A DNA stretch of 64,000 bases from Mycolicibacterium stellerae (GTDB lineage Bacteria; Actinomycetota; Actinomycetes; Mycobacteriales; Mycobacteriaceae): contig NZ_RARC01000010.1 in assembly GCF_003719305.1 (NCBI RefSeq), forward strand, positions 143,513-207,512, given 5' to 3'. The notes below the pieces were generated by a model. The model had not been told where the DNA came from. It ran no database searches and saw only the letters and a program-made list of their open reading frames with translations. Shown one piece after another: positions 8,966 to 18,084 of the stretch. Within the stretch, counting starts at the first letter, position 1. Each line of letters starts with the position of its first letter. The position numbers were made by a program, and so were the translations under genes.

Positions 8966-10209
8966 CACTGGCTGGCCCGCTGCCCGAGATCGACTTCACC
9001 GATCTGGACAACTTCGCCGGCGGATTTCCGCACCACCTCTTCGAGGTGCATCGCCGTGACGCACCGGTCTACTGGCATCGGCCGACCGAGAACACACCCG
9101 ACGGCGAAGGCTTCTGGTCGGTGGCCACGTATGCGGAAACACTTGCGGTGCTGCGTGATCCGGAGACCTTTTCATCGGTGACCGGCGGCACGCGGCCGTT
9201 CGGCGGTACCCTGCTGCAGGATCTCGCCGTCGCTGGTCAGGTGCTGAACATGATGGACGACCCCCGGCATTCGCAGATCAGGCGGCTGGTCAGCTCCGGG
9301 CTGACTCCGCGGATGATCAGCAGGGTCGAAGACGACCTCCGTAGCCGGGCTCGTCGGCTTCTGGACGCGGTCGAGCCGGGTTCGGCTTTCGACTTCCTGG
9401 TCGAGGTCGCCGCGGAGCTGCCTATGCAGATGATCTGTATTCTGCTGGGAGTTCCTGAGTCCGAACGGCATTGGCTGTTCGAGGCGATCGAGCCGCAGTT
9501 CGACTTCGGCGGTTCGCGCAAGGCGTCCATCGGCCAGATGACACCGGAAGAAGCCGGCACGCGGATGTACACATACGGCCAGGAGCTGATCGCGGCCAAG
9601 CGGGCGGAGCCGACCGACGACATGCTGTCGGTCGTCGCGAATGCGGTGCTGGACTCCGAAGGGCTCTCGGCGCCCTTCCTTTCGGATCTCGAGCTCTACC
9701 TGTTCTTCAGCCTGCTGTTCAGTGCGGGCGCGGAAACCACACGCAATGCGGTCGCGGGCGGGCTGCTCGCCCTCGCCGAACATCCCGACCAGCTCGCCGC
9801 GTTGCGCGCCGATCCGTCGTTGTTGCCGACCGCGGTCGAAGAGATGGTGCGGTGGACGTCGCCGTCGCCGTCGAAGCGGCGCACCGCAACGCGTGACGTC
9901 GAGTTGGGCGGATGCGCGATCGAAGCAGGGCAGAAGGTGCAGATCTGGGAGGGTTCGGCCAATCGCGACGCCGCGGCGTTCGATAGCCCTGACACCTTCG
10001 ATATCGGGCGGAAGCCGAACCCGCACTTGGGTTTCGGGCAAGGCATCCACTACTGCCTCGGTGCCAACCTCGCGCGGCTGGAGCTACGGGTGCTCTACGA
10101 GGAGCTACTCGGCAGGTTCTCCTCGGTCCGCGTCGCCAAGCCGGTGGAGTGGACCCGAAGCAACCGGCACACCGGTATCCGTCACCTCGTCGTCGAACTG
10201 AAAGCGTGA
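8962..10209 (+). CDS. cyp126: Cytochrome P450, CYP126-like
   Basis: A 415-residue P450 with I-helix SAGAETTRN, the ExxR helix (EEMVR) and heme loop [15 protein letters not shown], Cys about residue 365. Its position directly after purB matches M. tuberculosis cyp126 (Rv0778), an orphan P450 whose natural substrate is not settled. The start overlaps the purB stop by 4 nt. A purine link is not implied by chemistry; shared transcription is the only evidence. Downstream it overlaps the TDT transporter gene in the same way, giving a three-gene unit. Confidence 0.9.
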   Translation: MTLAGPLPEIDFTDLDNFAGGFPHHLFEVHRRDAPVYWHRPTENTPDGEGFWSVATYAETLAVLRDPETFSSVTGGTRPFGGTLLQDLAVAGQVLNMMDDPRHSQIRRLVSSGLTPRMISRVEDDLRSRARRLLDAVEPGSAFDFLVEVAAELPMQMICILLGVPESERHWLFEAIEPQFDFGGSRKASIGQMTPEEAGTRMYTYGQELIAAKRAEPTDDMLSVVANAVLDSEGLSAPFLSDLELYLFFSLLFSAGAETTRNAVAGGLLALAEHPDQLAALRADPSLLPTAVEEMVRWTSPSPSKRRTATRDVELGGCAIEAGQKVQIWEGSANRDAAAFDSPDTFDIGRKPNPHLGFGQGIHYCLGANLARLELRVLYEELLGRFSSVRVAKPVEWTRSNRHTGIRHLVVELKA

Positions 10210-11063
10210 GACCCGACGCATTCGCGGCGGTGATGGCGACCGGCATCGTGTCTATCGCGGCGGCCGATCACGGTGTGCACGGCATCAGCGATGTGCTGGC
10301 CGTCATCGCGGTAGTCGTGTTCGCGGTGCTGACGATTGTGGCGATATTTCGGTTGCGGCCCGACTTCGACGCACCCGATGTGCCCTTGCAACTGCTCACC
10401 TTCGTTGCGGCGTGCGCTGTCGTCGGCACGCGGTTGGGCTGGTGGCCGGTCGGAGTGGTCGGGCTGCTCGGCTGGCTGCTCTTACTGCCGATCGCACTTC
10501 GCGCGATGTGGCGATGTCGGTGGACCGGGCTTCGCGACCGCGCGCGAGGCGGCTGGGAACTGGCCAGTGTGGCCACCTCGGGGCTGGCGATAATCGCAGC
10601 GGACGTCGGGCTCGTCGGCGTCGCGCTGGGCCTGCTGGCGCTGGCGATCTGCCTGTACTGCGTGATGACGGGGTTGGTTCTGTGGCGCGCGGTACACGAC
10701 CCGTCGCAGACCGATCTGTTCGAGCCCGATGTGTGGATTCTGATGGGCGGGGCGGCGATCGCGACACTGGCGGGTGATCACATCCACAAGGCCGGCTTCG
10801 AGGGCATTCGTCCGGTGACCGTCGCGACGTGGATCGTCGCAAGCCTGTGGATTCCGGTGCTGGTCGTGGCCAGTGCTCGGGTGCGCGGCGGGAGCTGGTG
10901 GGCTGCGGTGTTCCCGCTGGGGATGTACTCGTCGGCGACGTATGCGACAGCGGTCGAAACTGGCTGGCATCCGCTGACGACGGTCTCGTTGGTGTTCTTT
11001 TGGATCGCCCTTGCGGCATGGGTCCTCACCTCCCTGCGATTTGGGCGCGCTCACATACGCTGA
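10206..11063 (+). CDS. TDT-family (TehA/SLAC1-like) membrane transporter
   Basis: A 285-residue membrane protein with about nine or ten hydrophobic helices. The first block, [17 protein letters not shown], is the standard opening of tellurite-resistance/dicarboxylate transporters; later [13 protein letters not shown] matches the family's conserved C-terminal helix. Such proteins move small anions or dicarboxylates; the substrate here is unknown. GTG 10206 overlaps the P450 stop (GTGA). The last eight codons (FGRAHIR and stop) fall inside the first copy of the 53-bp repeat at 11036, so the C-terminal end may have been set by the element. Confidence 0.82.
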   Translation: MRPDAFAAVMATGIVSIAAADHGVHGISDVLAVIAVVVFAVLTIVAIFRLRPDFDAPDVPLQLLTFVAACAVVGTRLGWWPVGVVGLLGWLLLLPIALRAMWRCRWTGLRDRARGGWELASVATSGLAIIAADVGLVGVALGLLALAICLYCVMTGLVLWRAVHDPSQTDLFEPDVWILMGGAAIATLAGDHIHKAGFEGIRPVTVATWIVASLWIPVLVVASARVRGGSWWAAVFPLGMYSSATYATAVETGWHPLTTVSLVFFWIALAAWVLTSLRFGRAHIR

Positions 11064-11088
11064 GCGTCGATCAGCGCGCCGAAATCGC
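11036..11088. repeat. 53-bp palindromic repeat, copy 1
   Basis: Two 16-nt arms surround a 21-nt centre that itself holds ACGCT-G-AGCGT. This copy differs from copy 2 (11975-12027) at one base, 11043, which puts a single mismatch in the left arm. It contains the last codons and stop of the TDT gene on the plus strand and the last five codons and stop of the DUF559 gene on the minus strand. It may act as a two-way terminator. Confidence 0.9.
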
Positions 11089-11931
11089 ACTACGGATCTC
11101 TGCGATCACCCGGTCCGGGTATTCGATCAGGTCCAACCACGTGAAGCGCAAGACCTGCCAGCCGGCCAATGCGATGGCGTTCTGTCGGATGCGGTCGTGG
11201 TGAAAGTCTTCGCTATCGGAGTGGAAGGCGAACCCGTCGGCCTCGATCGCAACCTTCTGCTTCGGGAACCCAACGTCGACGCGATAGCCCGCGACGGGAT
11301 AGTTCGCCTTCCAACCGGTGATCTTTGCCGCCTTGAGCAATTGAATGAGCAGCCGCTCTGCTTGGGAGCGGGCACCGTCGGCCGCGGCTTGCAAAAGCAG
11401 GCGTGCGGCGGGTGAGCCGTACCGCCCTTTGTTGCGCAAATGCGCGCGCCACAAGGCGTTCAGGTCGACGCGACGTTGCAGCGCTCCATCCATCAACTTG
11501 ACGTTGCGTCGAGGCCGTACCGATGCTTCGACGACAGTCAAAGCCAGCTCTGTGACCCGCAGGCCGCGGAGCTCGACGATGTCGGCCGATTTCAGATCGC
11601 GCCTGCGAACCCGGCAGCCGTCGTGACATCTGCCATGACTGTTCCTCGGCACGGTCACCTCGATGACGTCTGGCGCAAATCGCGTTAGGCCATGCCACCA
11701 CGCTGCAGCCATCCCGCTCGCCGCGGCTTGCCCGCCGTAGCTCCAGACGGCAACGCGCACCCTCGCGGCATCGGTGAACGGACGGTCGTCCGCGAAGTAA
11801 ACGCCTGGCGCGAAACGTCGCCAACGACCCGAACGAACGCGTCGGGCAACGGCGGCCTGGCTGAGGCCGGCACGTTGGGCGTCGGCGAGCGTCAGCACAC
11901 CGTCTTGGGATCGAAGAAATTCGTCGAGCAC
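11071..11931 (-). CDS. DUF559 domain protein with AbiEi-like N-terminal winged helix
   Basis: A 286-residue protein. Residues 1-60 (DEFLRSQDGVLTLADAQRAGLS then RRVRSGRWRRFAPGVYF) look like the winged-helix N-domain of AbiEi-type antitoxins. The C-terminal 110 residues resemble the Vsr-like nuclease fold of DUF559: YRVDVGFPKQKVAIEADGFAFH carries the expected DxxxxxxxxxxEADG acidic pair, then NAIALAGWQVLRFTWLDL. Function is unproven; DNA cleavage or abortive-infection roles are inference from fold. No toxin partner is adjacent. The gene begins with GTG 11931 and is bracketed by direct copies of a 53-bp palindrome. Confidence 0.8.
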   Translation of the reverse strand: MLDEFLRSQDGVLTLADAQRAGLSQAAVARRVRSGRWRRFAPGVYFADDRPFTDAARVRVAVWSYGGQAAASGMAAAWWHGLTRFAPDVIEVTVPRNSHGRCHDGCRVRRRDLKSADIVELRGLRVTELALTVVEASVRPRRNVKLMDGALQRRVDLNALWRAHLRNKGRYGSPAARLLLQAAADGARSQAERLLIQLLKAAKITGWKANYPVAGYRVDVGFPKQKVAIEADGFAFHSDSEDFHHDRIRQNAIALAGWQVLRFTWLDLIEYPDRVIAEIRSAISAR

Positions 11932-11974
11932 ATCGTGAATGGACTCGCGACGACGCGTATCGGTTCCACCTGTC

Positions 11975-12027
11975 GCGATTTCGGCGCGCTCACATACGCT
12001 GAGCGTCGATCAGCGCGCCGAAATCGC
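11975..12027. repeat. 53-bp palindromic repeat, copy 2
   Basis: Arms GCGATTTCGGCGCGCT (11975-11990) and AGCGCGCCGAAATCGC (12012-12027) are perfect reverse complements, with a 21-nt centre. It lies between the start of the DUF559 gene and the end of the convergent membrane-protein gene. The identity with copy 1 begins and ends exactly at the palindrome boundaries. Confidence 0.92.
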
Positions 12028-12036
12028 TGATAGGGG

Positions 12037-12657
12037 CTAGGTGCCGCGGCGGGCGACGCCTGCCGATCGCAGTTCGAGCGCGGCAAGGCCACTGATCGCC
12101 GCGGCGTCCTCGCGCCGCCACGCGCCGACGGGGTCGGCGTTGATCGCCGCGAGCTTGGCCAGCGGCCGGTTGGCCAGCGCCCGCAGCGCAAGCAGTTGCT
12201 CGCCGGCAGGCGTGCGCGCCAGCGTCAGCGCCACCCACTTGCGCCGGAAGAACCGCATTCGCAACACCAGCCACGGCCCCGCGATCGCCATGATCGGCGG
12301 CGCGGCGACCGCCAACGCCAACAGCCATGCCAGCCACGTCGCCGTCGAGTTCAGCTGTGCACCCGCGCCGGCGATGTCGCGGGCGAATCCACCCGCCGCC
12401 GCCAGCGGTTCGCTGAGCGCATCCCCGATCAGCGGCACCTTGCCGGCATTCTCGCCCGCATGGTCGAGGTTGCCCGCGATCCCGTTGGCCCCGTTCTCGA
12501 CGTCGCCGCCGAAGTCGGCGATGGTCGCGACGGCCGAATGCACGGCCATGCCGACCACCACCCAGATGGCGATCCAGATGCCGACGACGAAGTCGCTGAT
12601 CAACTGTCCGAGCAGGCGAGCGGGGGTGGTGGCGTAGGGCACATACCTCGAAGTCAT
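12037..12657 (-). CDS. Membrane protein of unknown function (Rv0779c-like)
   Basis: A 206-residue protein with one strong hydrophobic segment near residues 15-48 (LLGQLISDFVVGIWIAIWVVVGMAV), a central Gly/Ala-rich loop of about 65 residues, a second hydrophobic segment near 105-130, and an Arg-rich C-terminal tail rich in Ala and Leu. No catalytic motif is visible. M. tuberculosis has a similar gene (Rv0779c) immediately before purC, which supports it as real. It is divergent from purC with 40 nt between start codons. Confidence 0.75.
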   Translation of the reverse strand: MTSRYVPYATTPARLLGQLISDFVVGIWIAIWVVVGMAVHSAVATIADFGGDVENGANGIAGNLDHAGENAGKVPLIGDALSEPLAAAGGFARDIAGAGAQLNSTATWLAWLLALAVAAPPIMAIAGPWLVLRMRFFRRKWVALTLARTPAGEQLLALRALANRPLAKLAAINADPVGAWRREDAAAISGLAALELRSAGVARRGT

Positions 12658-12685
12658 GCCATCGATCCCAACACAGATCGACCGC

Positions 12686-12691
12686 TAGGCT
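12686..12691 (+). promoter_or_regulatory. Leaderless -10 box of purC (TAGGCT)
   Basis: TAGGCT ends 6 nt before ATG 12698. Confidence 0.55.
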
Positions 12692-12697
12692 GGCCCG

Positions 12698-13591
12698 ATG
12701 CGCCCAGGTCTGTCCTCCTACCAGCACGTGGCCAGTGGCAAGGTTCGCGAGATCTACCGAATCGACGATGACCACCTGCTGTTCGTCGCAAGCGACCGCA
12801 TCTCGGCCTTCGACTACATCCTCGACAACGAGATCGGTGACAAGGGCCGCATCCTGACCGCGATGAGCGTGTTCTTCTTCGATTACCTGAAGACGCCCAA
12901 CCATCTCGCGGGGCCGCCCGACGACGCCCGCATCCCCGACGAGGTGCTTGGCCGCGCGCTGGTGGTGCGCAAGCTCGACATGATCCCGATCGAGTGCGTC
13001 GCCCGCGGCTACCTGACCGGGTCGGGGCTGTTGGACTATCAGAAGTCCGGCGAGGTCAGCGGCATCGCCCTGCCGCCCGGACTGTCGGAGGCCAGCAAGT
13101 TCGACTTCCCACTGTTCACCCCTGCCACCAAGGCCGAGCTCGGTGAGCACGACGAGAACATCTCGTTCGCCCACGTGATCGAGATGGTCGGCGCCGTGCG
13201 TGCCAACCAGTTGCGTGACCTCACCCTCGCGACCTATGTCCGCGCAGCCGACCATGCCTTGACGAAGGGAATCATCATCGCCGACACCAAATTCGAGTTC
13301 GGCGCCGATGAGCACGGCAACCTGGTGCTGGCCGACGAGGTCTTCACCCCGGACTCGTCGCGTTACTGGGCAGTCGACACCTACACCGAAGGTGTCGTGC
13401 AGCCCAGCTTCGACAAGCAGTTCGTGCGCAACTGGCTGCTGAGCCCGGAATCGGGCTGGGATCGCGGCGGCGACGAGCCACCGCCCCCGTTGCCACCCAA
13501 CATTGTCGATGCCACCCGCGAGCGCTATATCAATGCCTACGAACGCATCTCGGGTCTGCAGTTCGCCGACTGGATCGGCCCACAGGCGTGA
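12698..13591 (+). CDS. purC: SAICAR synthetase
   Basis: A 297-residue phosphoribosylaminoimidazole-succinocarboxamide synthase, which adds aspartate to CAIR using ATP. Visible family blocks are [13 protein letters not shown] at the N-terminus, [27 protein letters not shown] and [15 protein letters not shown] with the catalytic acids. Length and motifs are normal. A -10 box 6 nt before the ATG implies a leaderless transcript. The stop overlaps the ptrB start (GTGA), as in other mycobacteria, so the peptidase is probably co-translated. Confidence 0.97.
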   Translation: MRPGLSSYQHVASGKVREIYRIDDDHLLFVASDRISAFDYILDNEIGDKGRILTAMSVFFFDYLKTPNHLAGPPDDARIPDEVLGRALVVRKLDMIPIECVARGYLTGSGLLDYQKSGEVSGIALPPGLSEASKFDFPLFTPATKAELGEHDENISFAHVIEMVGAVRANQLRDLTLATYVRAADHALTKGIIIADTKFEFGADEHGNLVLADEVFTPDSSRYWAVDTYTEGVVQPSFDKQFVRNWLLSPESGWDRGGDEPPPPLPPNIVDATRERYINAYERISGLQFADWIGPQA

Positions 13592-15732
13592 CCCGCGTTC
13601 AGGTTCCGCCGACTGCGAAACGGGTCGAGCACCGCCGTGAGCATCACGGCGACGTGTTCGTCGACCCCTACGAATGGCTGCGTGACAAGTCCGACCCCGC
13701 GGTGATCGAGTACCTGGAGGCCGAGAACGCCTACACCGAACAGGTCACCGACCACCTGGCACCGCTGCGGCAGAAGATCTTCGACGAGATCAAGGCCCGC
13801 ACCAAGGAGACCGACCTGTCGGTGCCCATCCGCCGCGGCGGCTGGTGGTACTACACCAGGAGTTACGAGGGCAAGCAGTACAGCGTGCATTGCCGTTGTC
13901 CGATAACCGATCCCGACGACTGGGCGCCCCCACAATTCGACGAGCACACCCAGATTCGCGGCGAGCAGGTACTGCTCGACGAGAACGCGGAGGCGGACGG
14001 CCACGACTTCTTCTCGATGGGCGCCGCCTCGGTCAGTATCGACGCCCACACGCTGGCCTACTCGGTCGACGTTCGCGGCGACGAGCGATACACGTTGCGG
14101 TTCAAAGACTTGCGGACCGGCCAGCTGTACGACGACGAGATCGTCGGGATCGGCGCTGGTGCTACCTGGGCCGCCGACAATCGGACCATCTACTACACGA
14201 CGGTCGACGACGCGTGGCGGCCGGACACCGTGTGGCGGCACCGGGTCGGCGCGGGCCTGCCCGCCGAGAAGGTCTATCACGAGCCCGACGAGCGGTTCTG
14301 GCTCGCGGTTGGCCGAACCCGCAGCGACAAGTACGTGATCATCGCCGCGGGCAGCTCCGTGACGTCGGAGATCCGCTACGCCGACGCCACCGACGGGGAC
14401 GCCGAGTTCGTCCCCGTCTGGCCGCGGCGCGAGCTGGTCGAGTACTCCGTCGAACATGCCGTCGTCGGCGGGGAAGACCGATTCCTCATCCTGCACAACG
14501 ACGGCGCCGAGAACTTCACCCTCGTCGAGGCGCCCGTGAGCGACCCGACCGCGACCAGGACGCTGATCGAGCACCGCGACGACGTCCGTCTCGACGCGGT
14601 CGACGCGTTCGTCGGGCACATCGTGGTCAGCTATCGCAGCGAGGCATTGCCGCGGATCCAGCTGTGGCCGCTGTATGCCGAGGGCACCTACGGCCGCCCG
14701 GAGGACTTCACCTTCGAATCCGAGCTGACGTCGGCAGGCCTTTCCGGCAATCCCAACTGGGTCTCGCCCAAGCTGCGGATCGGTGCGACGTCGTTTGTCA
14801 CCCCGGTGCGGATCTACGACGTCGACCTCGCCACGGGCGAACGGACGTTGCTACGTGAGCAACCGGTGCTCGGCGACTACCGACCCGAGGACTATGTCGA
14901 ACGCCGCGACTGGGCCGTCGCAGTCGACGGTGCGCGGGTGCCGGTGTCGATCATCCACCGCGCCGGTCTCCAATTCCCGGCGCCCACACTGTTGTACGGC
15001 TACGGGGCATACGAGTCCTGTGAGGATCCTCGGTTCTCGATCGCGCGGCTGTCGCTGCTCGACCGCGGCATGGTGTTCGCCATCGCCCACGTGCGCGGTG
15101 GTGGCGAATTGGGTCGCCCATGGTACGAGCACGGCAAGCTGCTGGAGAAGGCGAATACTTTCACCGACTTCGTCGCTGTGGCAGCACATCTCATCAACAG
15201 CGATGTGACAAGGCCGGAGAACCTCGTCGCACTCGGCGGCAGTGCGGGCGGGCTGTTGATCGGCGCGGTGGCCAATATGGCACCGCAGCTGTTCGCGGGT
15301 TTCCTTGCCCAAGTTCCGTTCGTCGATCCGCTGACGACGATCCTCGACCCGTCGCTTCCACTCACCGTGACGGAGTGGGATGAGTGGGGAAATCCGTTGG
15401 CCGACAGCGACGTCTACTACTACATGAAGTCCTATTCGCCGTATGAGAACGTGTCGGCCAAGGACTATCCGCCGATTCTGGCGATGACGTCGCTCAACGA
15501 CACCAGGGTGTACTACGTAGAGCCTGCAAAATGGGTTGCGGCGCTGCGGCACACCAAGACCGACGCCCACCCGATCCTGTTGAAGACCGAGATGAGCGCC
15601 GGTCACGGTGGCATCAGCGGCCGCTACGAACGCTGGAAGGAGGCGGCGTTCCAATACGCGTGGTTACTGGATGCCGCCAAGGCCAACCACGAGGGCGGCG
15701 CCTACGAAGACGAACTGCTCGATCGTCCGTAG
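13588..15732 (+). CDS. ptrB: Oligopeptidase B / protease II (S9A)
   Basis: A 714-residue cytosolic serine peptidase of the prolyl-oligopeptidase family that trims short peptides, usually after basic residues. The N-terminal two thirds form the beta-propeller lid; the C-terminal hydrolase domain has [13 protein letters not shown] with nucleophile Ser about residue 552, LNDTRV with the catalytic Asp, and MSAGHGG with the His. In M. tuberculosis this gene is split into ptrBa and ptrBb; here it is one intact frame. The start overlaps purC by 4 nt. Its 3' end overlaps the convergent DoxX gene by 69 bp. Confidence 0.95.
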   Translation: MTRVQVPPTAKRVEHRREHHGDVFVDPYEWLRDKSDPAVIEYLEAENAYTEQVTDHLAPLRQKIFDEIKARTKETDLSVPIRRGGWWYYTRSYEGKQYSVHCRCPITDPDDWAPPQFDEHTQIRGEQVLLDENAEADGHDFFSMGAASVSIDAHTLAYSVDVRGDERYTLRFKDLRTGQLYDDEIVGIGAGATWAADNRTIYYTTVDDAWRPDTVWRHRVGAGLPAEKVYHEPDERFWLAVGRTRSDKYVIIAAGSSVTSEIRYADATDGDAEFVPVWPRRELVEYSVEHAVVGGEDRFLILHNDGAENFTLVEAPVSDPTATRTLIEHRDDVRLDAVDAFVGHIVVSYRSEALPRIQLWPLYAEGTYGRPEDFTFESELTSAGLSGNPNWVSPKLRIGATSFVTPVRIYDVDLATGERTLLREQPVLGDYRPEDYVERRDWAVAVDGARVPVSIIHRAGLQFPAPTLLYGYGAYESCEDPRFSIARLSLLDRGMVFAIAHVRGGGELGRPWYEHGKLLEKANTFTDFVAVAAHLINSDVTRPENLVALGGSAGGLLIGAVANMAPQLFAGFLAQVPFVDPLTTILDPSLPLTVTEWDEWGNPLADSDVYYYMKSYSPYENVSAKDYPPILAMTSLNDTRVYYVEPAKWVAALRHTKTDAHPILLKTEMSAGHGGISGRYERWKEAAFQYAWLLDAAKANHEGGAYEDELLDRP

Positions 15733-16137
15733 CGGCAGCGCAGTGGTCATCGACTTCGGCGGGCTCGGCATCCGCGACGCGTAGACGTTGGCAGGGAACA
15801 TGGCCAGCATCATGACGCCGAGCGAGATCGCGGCCGCCACTCTGGTCGGCGGGTACAGCAGCCCGACGGCGCCGAGCAGTTCCAGCACGCCGGTGACGGT
15901 GACCAGCAGGCCGCGGACGTGAGGAGCAATCGGGCCCAGCGCGGGCAGTTTCGGCGGCACGATCGCGATCAGATCCCGGCGCAGGGGGTTGACGAAGTGC
16001 GCGACGCCGGTGACCAGGAACATCACCGCCAACCCGACGGCGACGGCCGCAGGCCAGTTGCCGACGTAGTGCACGCCAAGGGAGCCGATCAGCCGGGCAC
16101 CGAGCGTTCCCAGCACGAGTGCGAGAAGGGGGGCCAT
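15664..16137 (-). CDS. DoxX-family membrane protein
   Basis: A 157-residue protein with four hydrophobic helices, including VAVGLAVMFLVTGVAHFVNPLRRDL and GVLELLGAVGLLYPPTRVAAAISLGVMMLAMFPANVY, which match the DoxX/DoxD pattern. DoxX proteins are tied to quinol or thiol oxidation in some organisms, but many are uncharacterised. It lies divergent from a TetR gene with two operator-like repeats between them, so it is probably the regulator's target. Its final 69 bp run antisense to the end of ptrB, which is unusual but both frames look genuine. Confidence 0.8.
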   Translation of the reverse strand: MAPLLALVLGTLGARLIGSLGVHYVGNWPAAVAVGLAVMFLVTGVAHFVNPLRRDLIAIVPPKLPALGPIAPHVRGLLVTVTGVLELLGAVGLLYPPTRVAAAISLGVMMLAMFPANVYASRMPSPPKSMTTALPLRTIEQFVFVGAALVVGLGGIQ

Positions 16138-16149
16138 GTCGAACCTCCA

Positions 16150-16202
16150 ATCTAGACAGTGACAAGATGCACGCTAGAGAAGAATCTAGTCAGTGTCAAG
16201 AT
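16150..16202. promoter_or_regulatory. Tandem operator-like repeats between DoxX and TetR genes
   Basis: ATCTAGACAGTGACAAGAT (16150-16168) and ATCTAGTCAGTGTCAAGAT (16184-16202) match at 17 of 19 positions and are each partly palindromic (ATCT...AGAT ends). Their starts are 34 bp apart, about three helical turns, so two dimers could bind the same face. They cover the space between the two divergent starts. Confidence 0.65.
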
Positions 16203-16209
16203 TCCGCGC

Positions 16210-16215
16210 TATGAT
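16210..16215 (+). promoter_or_regulatory. Leaderless -10 box of the TetR gene (TATGAT)
   Basis: TATGAT ends 6 nt before ATG 16222 and sits just downstream of the second operator-like repeat. Confidence 0.5.
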
Positions 16216-16221
16216 GGCGCT

Positions 16222-16779
16222 ATGAGCAGCAGAGACACCTACCACCATGGCGATCTGAAGGCCACCATCCTTGGTGAAGCCGCCGCCCTGGTGGCCGACC
16301 GTGGCGCCGCGGACCTGTCGCTACGCGAGCTGGCCCGTGCCGCAGGCGTCTCCCATGCCGCGCCGGCTCATCACTTCAGCGACCGGCGCGGACTCTTCAC
16401 CGCGCTGGCCACCGAGGGGTTCCGCAAGCTGGCCGAGGCGCTCACCGGCGCACGGCCGGACTTCCTTGACGCGGCGCTGGCGTACGTCCGGTTCGCGATC
16501 GACCATCCCGGCCACTATGCCGTCATGTTCGACAAGTCGCTGTACGACGCGACCGACCCCGAACTCGTCGCCGCCGAAATGTCGGCCGGTGCCGAGCTGG
16601 CCGCCGGTGTGGGCACCCTCGACGATCCGCGCGCCAAAGGCGATCCGCAGGCGGCCCAACTCGCGGCATGGTCTCTGGTGCACGGCTTTTCGCTGCTGTG
16701 GCTCAACGGCGCCATCGACACAGACACGGATCCGATGGCGACCGTGCACCGGGTGGCCGGAATGCTGTACGGGACATAG
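16222..16779 (+). CDS. TetR-family regulator of the DoxX gene
   Basis: A 185-residue TetR-type repressor. It starts MSSRDTYHHGDLKATIL, a recurrent TetR N-terminus, with the helix-turn-helix near residues 33-55 (LSLRELARAAGVSHAAPAHHF). The C-terminal part resembles the WHG-type TetR effector domain (AAWSLVHGFSLLWLNG). ATG 16222 is chosen because a -10 box lies 6 nt upstream; the frame is open 21 codons further without TetR similarity. It shares a divergent control region with DoxX and is close to the following peroxidase gene, which may be in the same transcript. Confidence 0.87.
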   Translation: MSSRDTYHHGDLKATILGEAAALVADRGAADLSLRELARAAGVSHAAPAHHFSDRRGLFTALATEGFRKLAEALTGARPDFLDAALAYVRFAIDHPGHYAVMFDKSLYDATDPELVAAEMSAGAELAAGVGTLDDPRAKGDPQAAQLAAWSLVHGFSLLWLNGAIDTDTDPMATVHRVAGMLYGT

Positions 16780-16794
16780 GTAATGTTGCCGACC

Positions 16795-17292
16795 ATGACG
16801 GACACGCGGCTCACCGACATCGAACTGACCACCCTCGACGGCAACCCGACCACGCTGGCCGAGCTCGCCGACGGTGCAGCGCTGGTCGTCAACGTCGCCT
16901 CGAAATGCGGTCTGACGCCGCAATACAGCGCGCTGGAGAAGCTCGCGCAGGACTACGGCGACCGGGGGCTGACCGTGATCGGCGTGCCGTGCAACCAGTT
17001 CATGGGCCAGGAGCCGGGAGGCGCCGAGGAGATCCAGACGTTCTGCTCCACCACCTACGGCGTCACCTTTCCGCTACTGGCCAAGACCGACGTCAACGGG
17101 CCGGGCCGTCACCCGCTGTTCACCGAGCTGACCAAGGCCGCCGACGCCGAAGGTGAGGCGGGCGACGTGCAGTGGAATTTCGAGAAGTTCCTGGTCGCCC
17201 CCGGTGGTGAGGTGATCAAGCGGTTCCGCCCGCGTACCGAACCCGACGCCCAAGAGGTGGTCGAAGCCATCGAGGCTGTCCTGCCGCGATAG
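16795..17292 (+). CDS. Glutathione-peroxidase-family thiol peroxidase
   Basis: A 165-residue thioredoxin-fold peroxidase. NVASKCGLTPQYSALEKL carries the peroxidatic Cys (about residue 38) and GVPCNQFMGQEPG the second conserved Cys with the catalytic Gln; WNFEKFLV supplies the conserved Trp and Asn. Cys rather than selenocysteine is used. Such enzymes in bacteria usually take electrons from thioredoxin; mycobacteria lack glutathione, so that partner is more likely. ATG 16795 is preferred over ATG 16783. It follows the TetR gene by 15 nt. Confidence 0.9.
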   Translation: MTDTRLTDIELTTLDGNPTTLAELADGAALVVNVASKCGLTPQYSALEKLAQDYGDRGLTVIGVPCNQFMGQEPGGAEEIQTFCSTTYGVTFPLLAKTDVNGPGRHPLFTELTKAADAEGEAGDVQWNFEKFLVAPGGEVIKRFRPRTEPDAQEVVEAIEAVLPR

Positions 17293-17358
17293 CGGATGGA
17301 CAACTGCTGTAAGAGTGTCGGAAACCGTTGAGACACCTGGCGTTGCGACAATACCGGG

Positions 17359-18063
17359 GTGGCTGGACAGCTGATCGTCTCGATCTCCGGCATCAGTGAG
17401 CAAACGCTGCCCGACGTCGCGGCCTTCTGCTCGCAACTCGACGAGCGGGGGGTGCCGTCCTCCTTCCTCGTCGCGCCACGGCGCAAGGGTGGCTACCGGC
17501 TCGACCGCGATGCATCGACCGTCGAGTGGTTGGCGAGCCGGCGCAACAGGGGCGACGCCATCGTCCTGCACGGCTTCGACGAAGCCGCAACGAAGAAACG
17601 ACGCGGCGAGTTCGCGACGCTGCCCGCACACGAGGCAAACCTTCGGCTGATGGGTGCCGACAGGGTGCTCGAGCATCTCGGGCTGCGCACCCGGCTGTTC
17701 GCCGCACCGGGCTGGACGGTGTCGCAGGGGACGGTAGATGCGCTGCCGCGGAACGGGTTCCGGCTGCTCGCCGGTCTGAGCGGTGTCACCGACCTGGTGC
17801 GCAGGACGGCGGTTCGTGCGCGGGTCCTCGGGATCGGCGAGGGCTTTCTCTCGGAGCCGTGGTGGTGCCGCACATTGGTGATGTCGGCCGACCGCACAGC
17901 GCGGCGGGCAGGCATCGTGCGGGTCGCGGTGGCGGCGCGGCATCTGAGCACACCGGGACCCCGTCAGGCCATGCTCGATGCGATCGACTTGGCCCTGATG
18001 CATCAGTGCGCGCCCGCGATCTACGAGTGGCGTCCCTATCCCGCGCTGACCGACGCCGCCTGA
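17359..18063 (+). CDS. DUF2334-type polysaccharide-deacetylase-like protein (Rv0784-like)
   Basis: A 234-residue protein beginning VAGQLIVSISGISEQTLPDV. The blocks PSSFLVAPRRKGGYRLDRD, DAIVLHGFDEA and RLFAAPGWTVSQGTVDAL follow the layout of DUF2334, a carbohydrate-esterase-4-like barrel, with LHGFD in place of the usual metal motif and the APGW block as the second motif. The first metal Asp usually found near the N-terminus is not obvious (SISGIS), so activity is doubtful. It matches the position of Rv0784 beside the flavoprotein gene. Confidence 0.72.
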   Translation: MAGQLIVSISGISEQTLPDVAAFCSQLDERGVPSSFLVAPRRKGGYRLDRDASTVEWLASRRNRGDAIVLHGFDEAATKKRRGEFATLPAHEANLRLMGADRVLEHLGLRTRLFAAPGWTVSQGTVDALPRNGFRLLAGLSGVTDLVRRTAVRARVLGIGEGFLSEPWWCRTLVMSADRTARRAGIVRVAVAARHLSTPGPRQAMLDAIDLALMHQCAPAIYEWRPYPALTDAA

Positions 18064-18071
18064 TCAACCGC

Positions 18072-18077
18072 TACATT
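18072..18077 (+). promoter_or_regulatory. Leaderless -10 box of the flavoprotein gene (TACATT)
   Basis: TACATT ends 7 nt before ATG 18085, supporting that start over the earlier in-frame codon at 18076. Confidence 0.45.
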
Positions 18078-18084
18078 GGCGGCC

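Noticed and set aside
7508..8968. 486-residue frame opposite purB
   Set aside because: Nearly the whole length is antisense to an unmistakable PurB; no recognisable domain.
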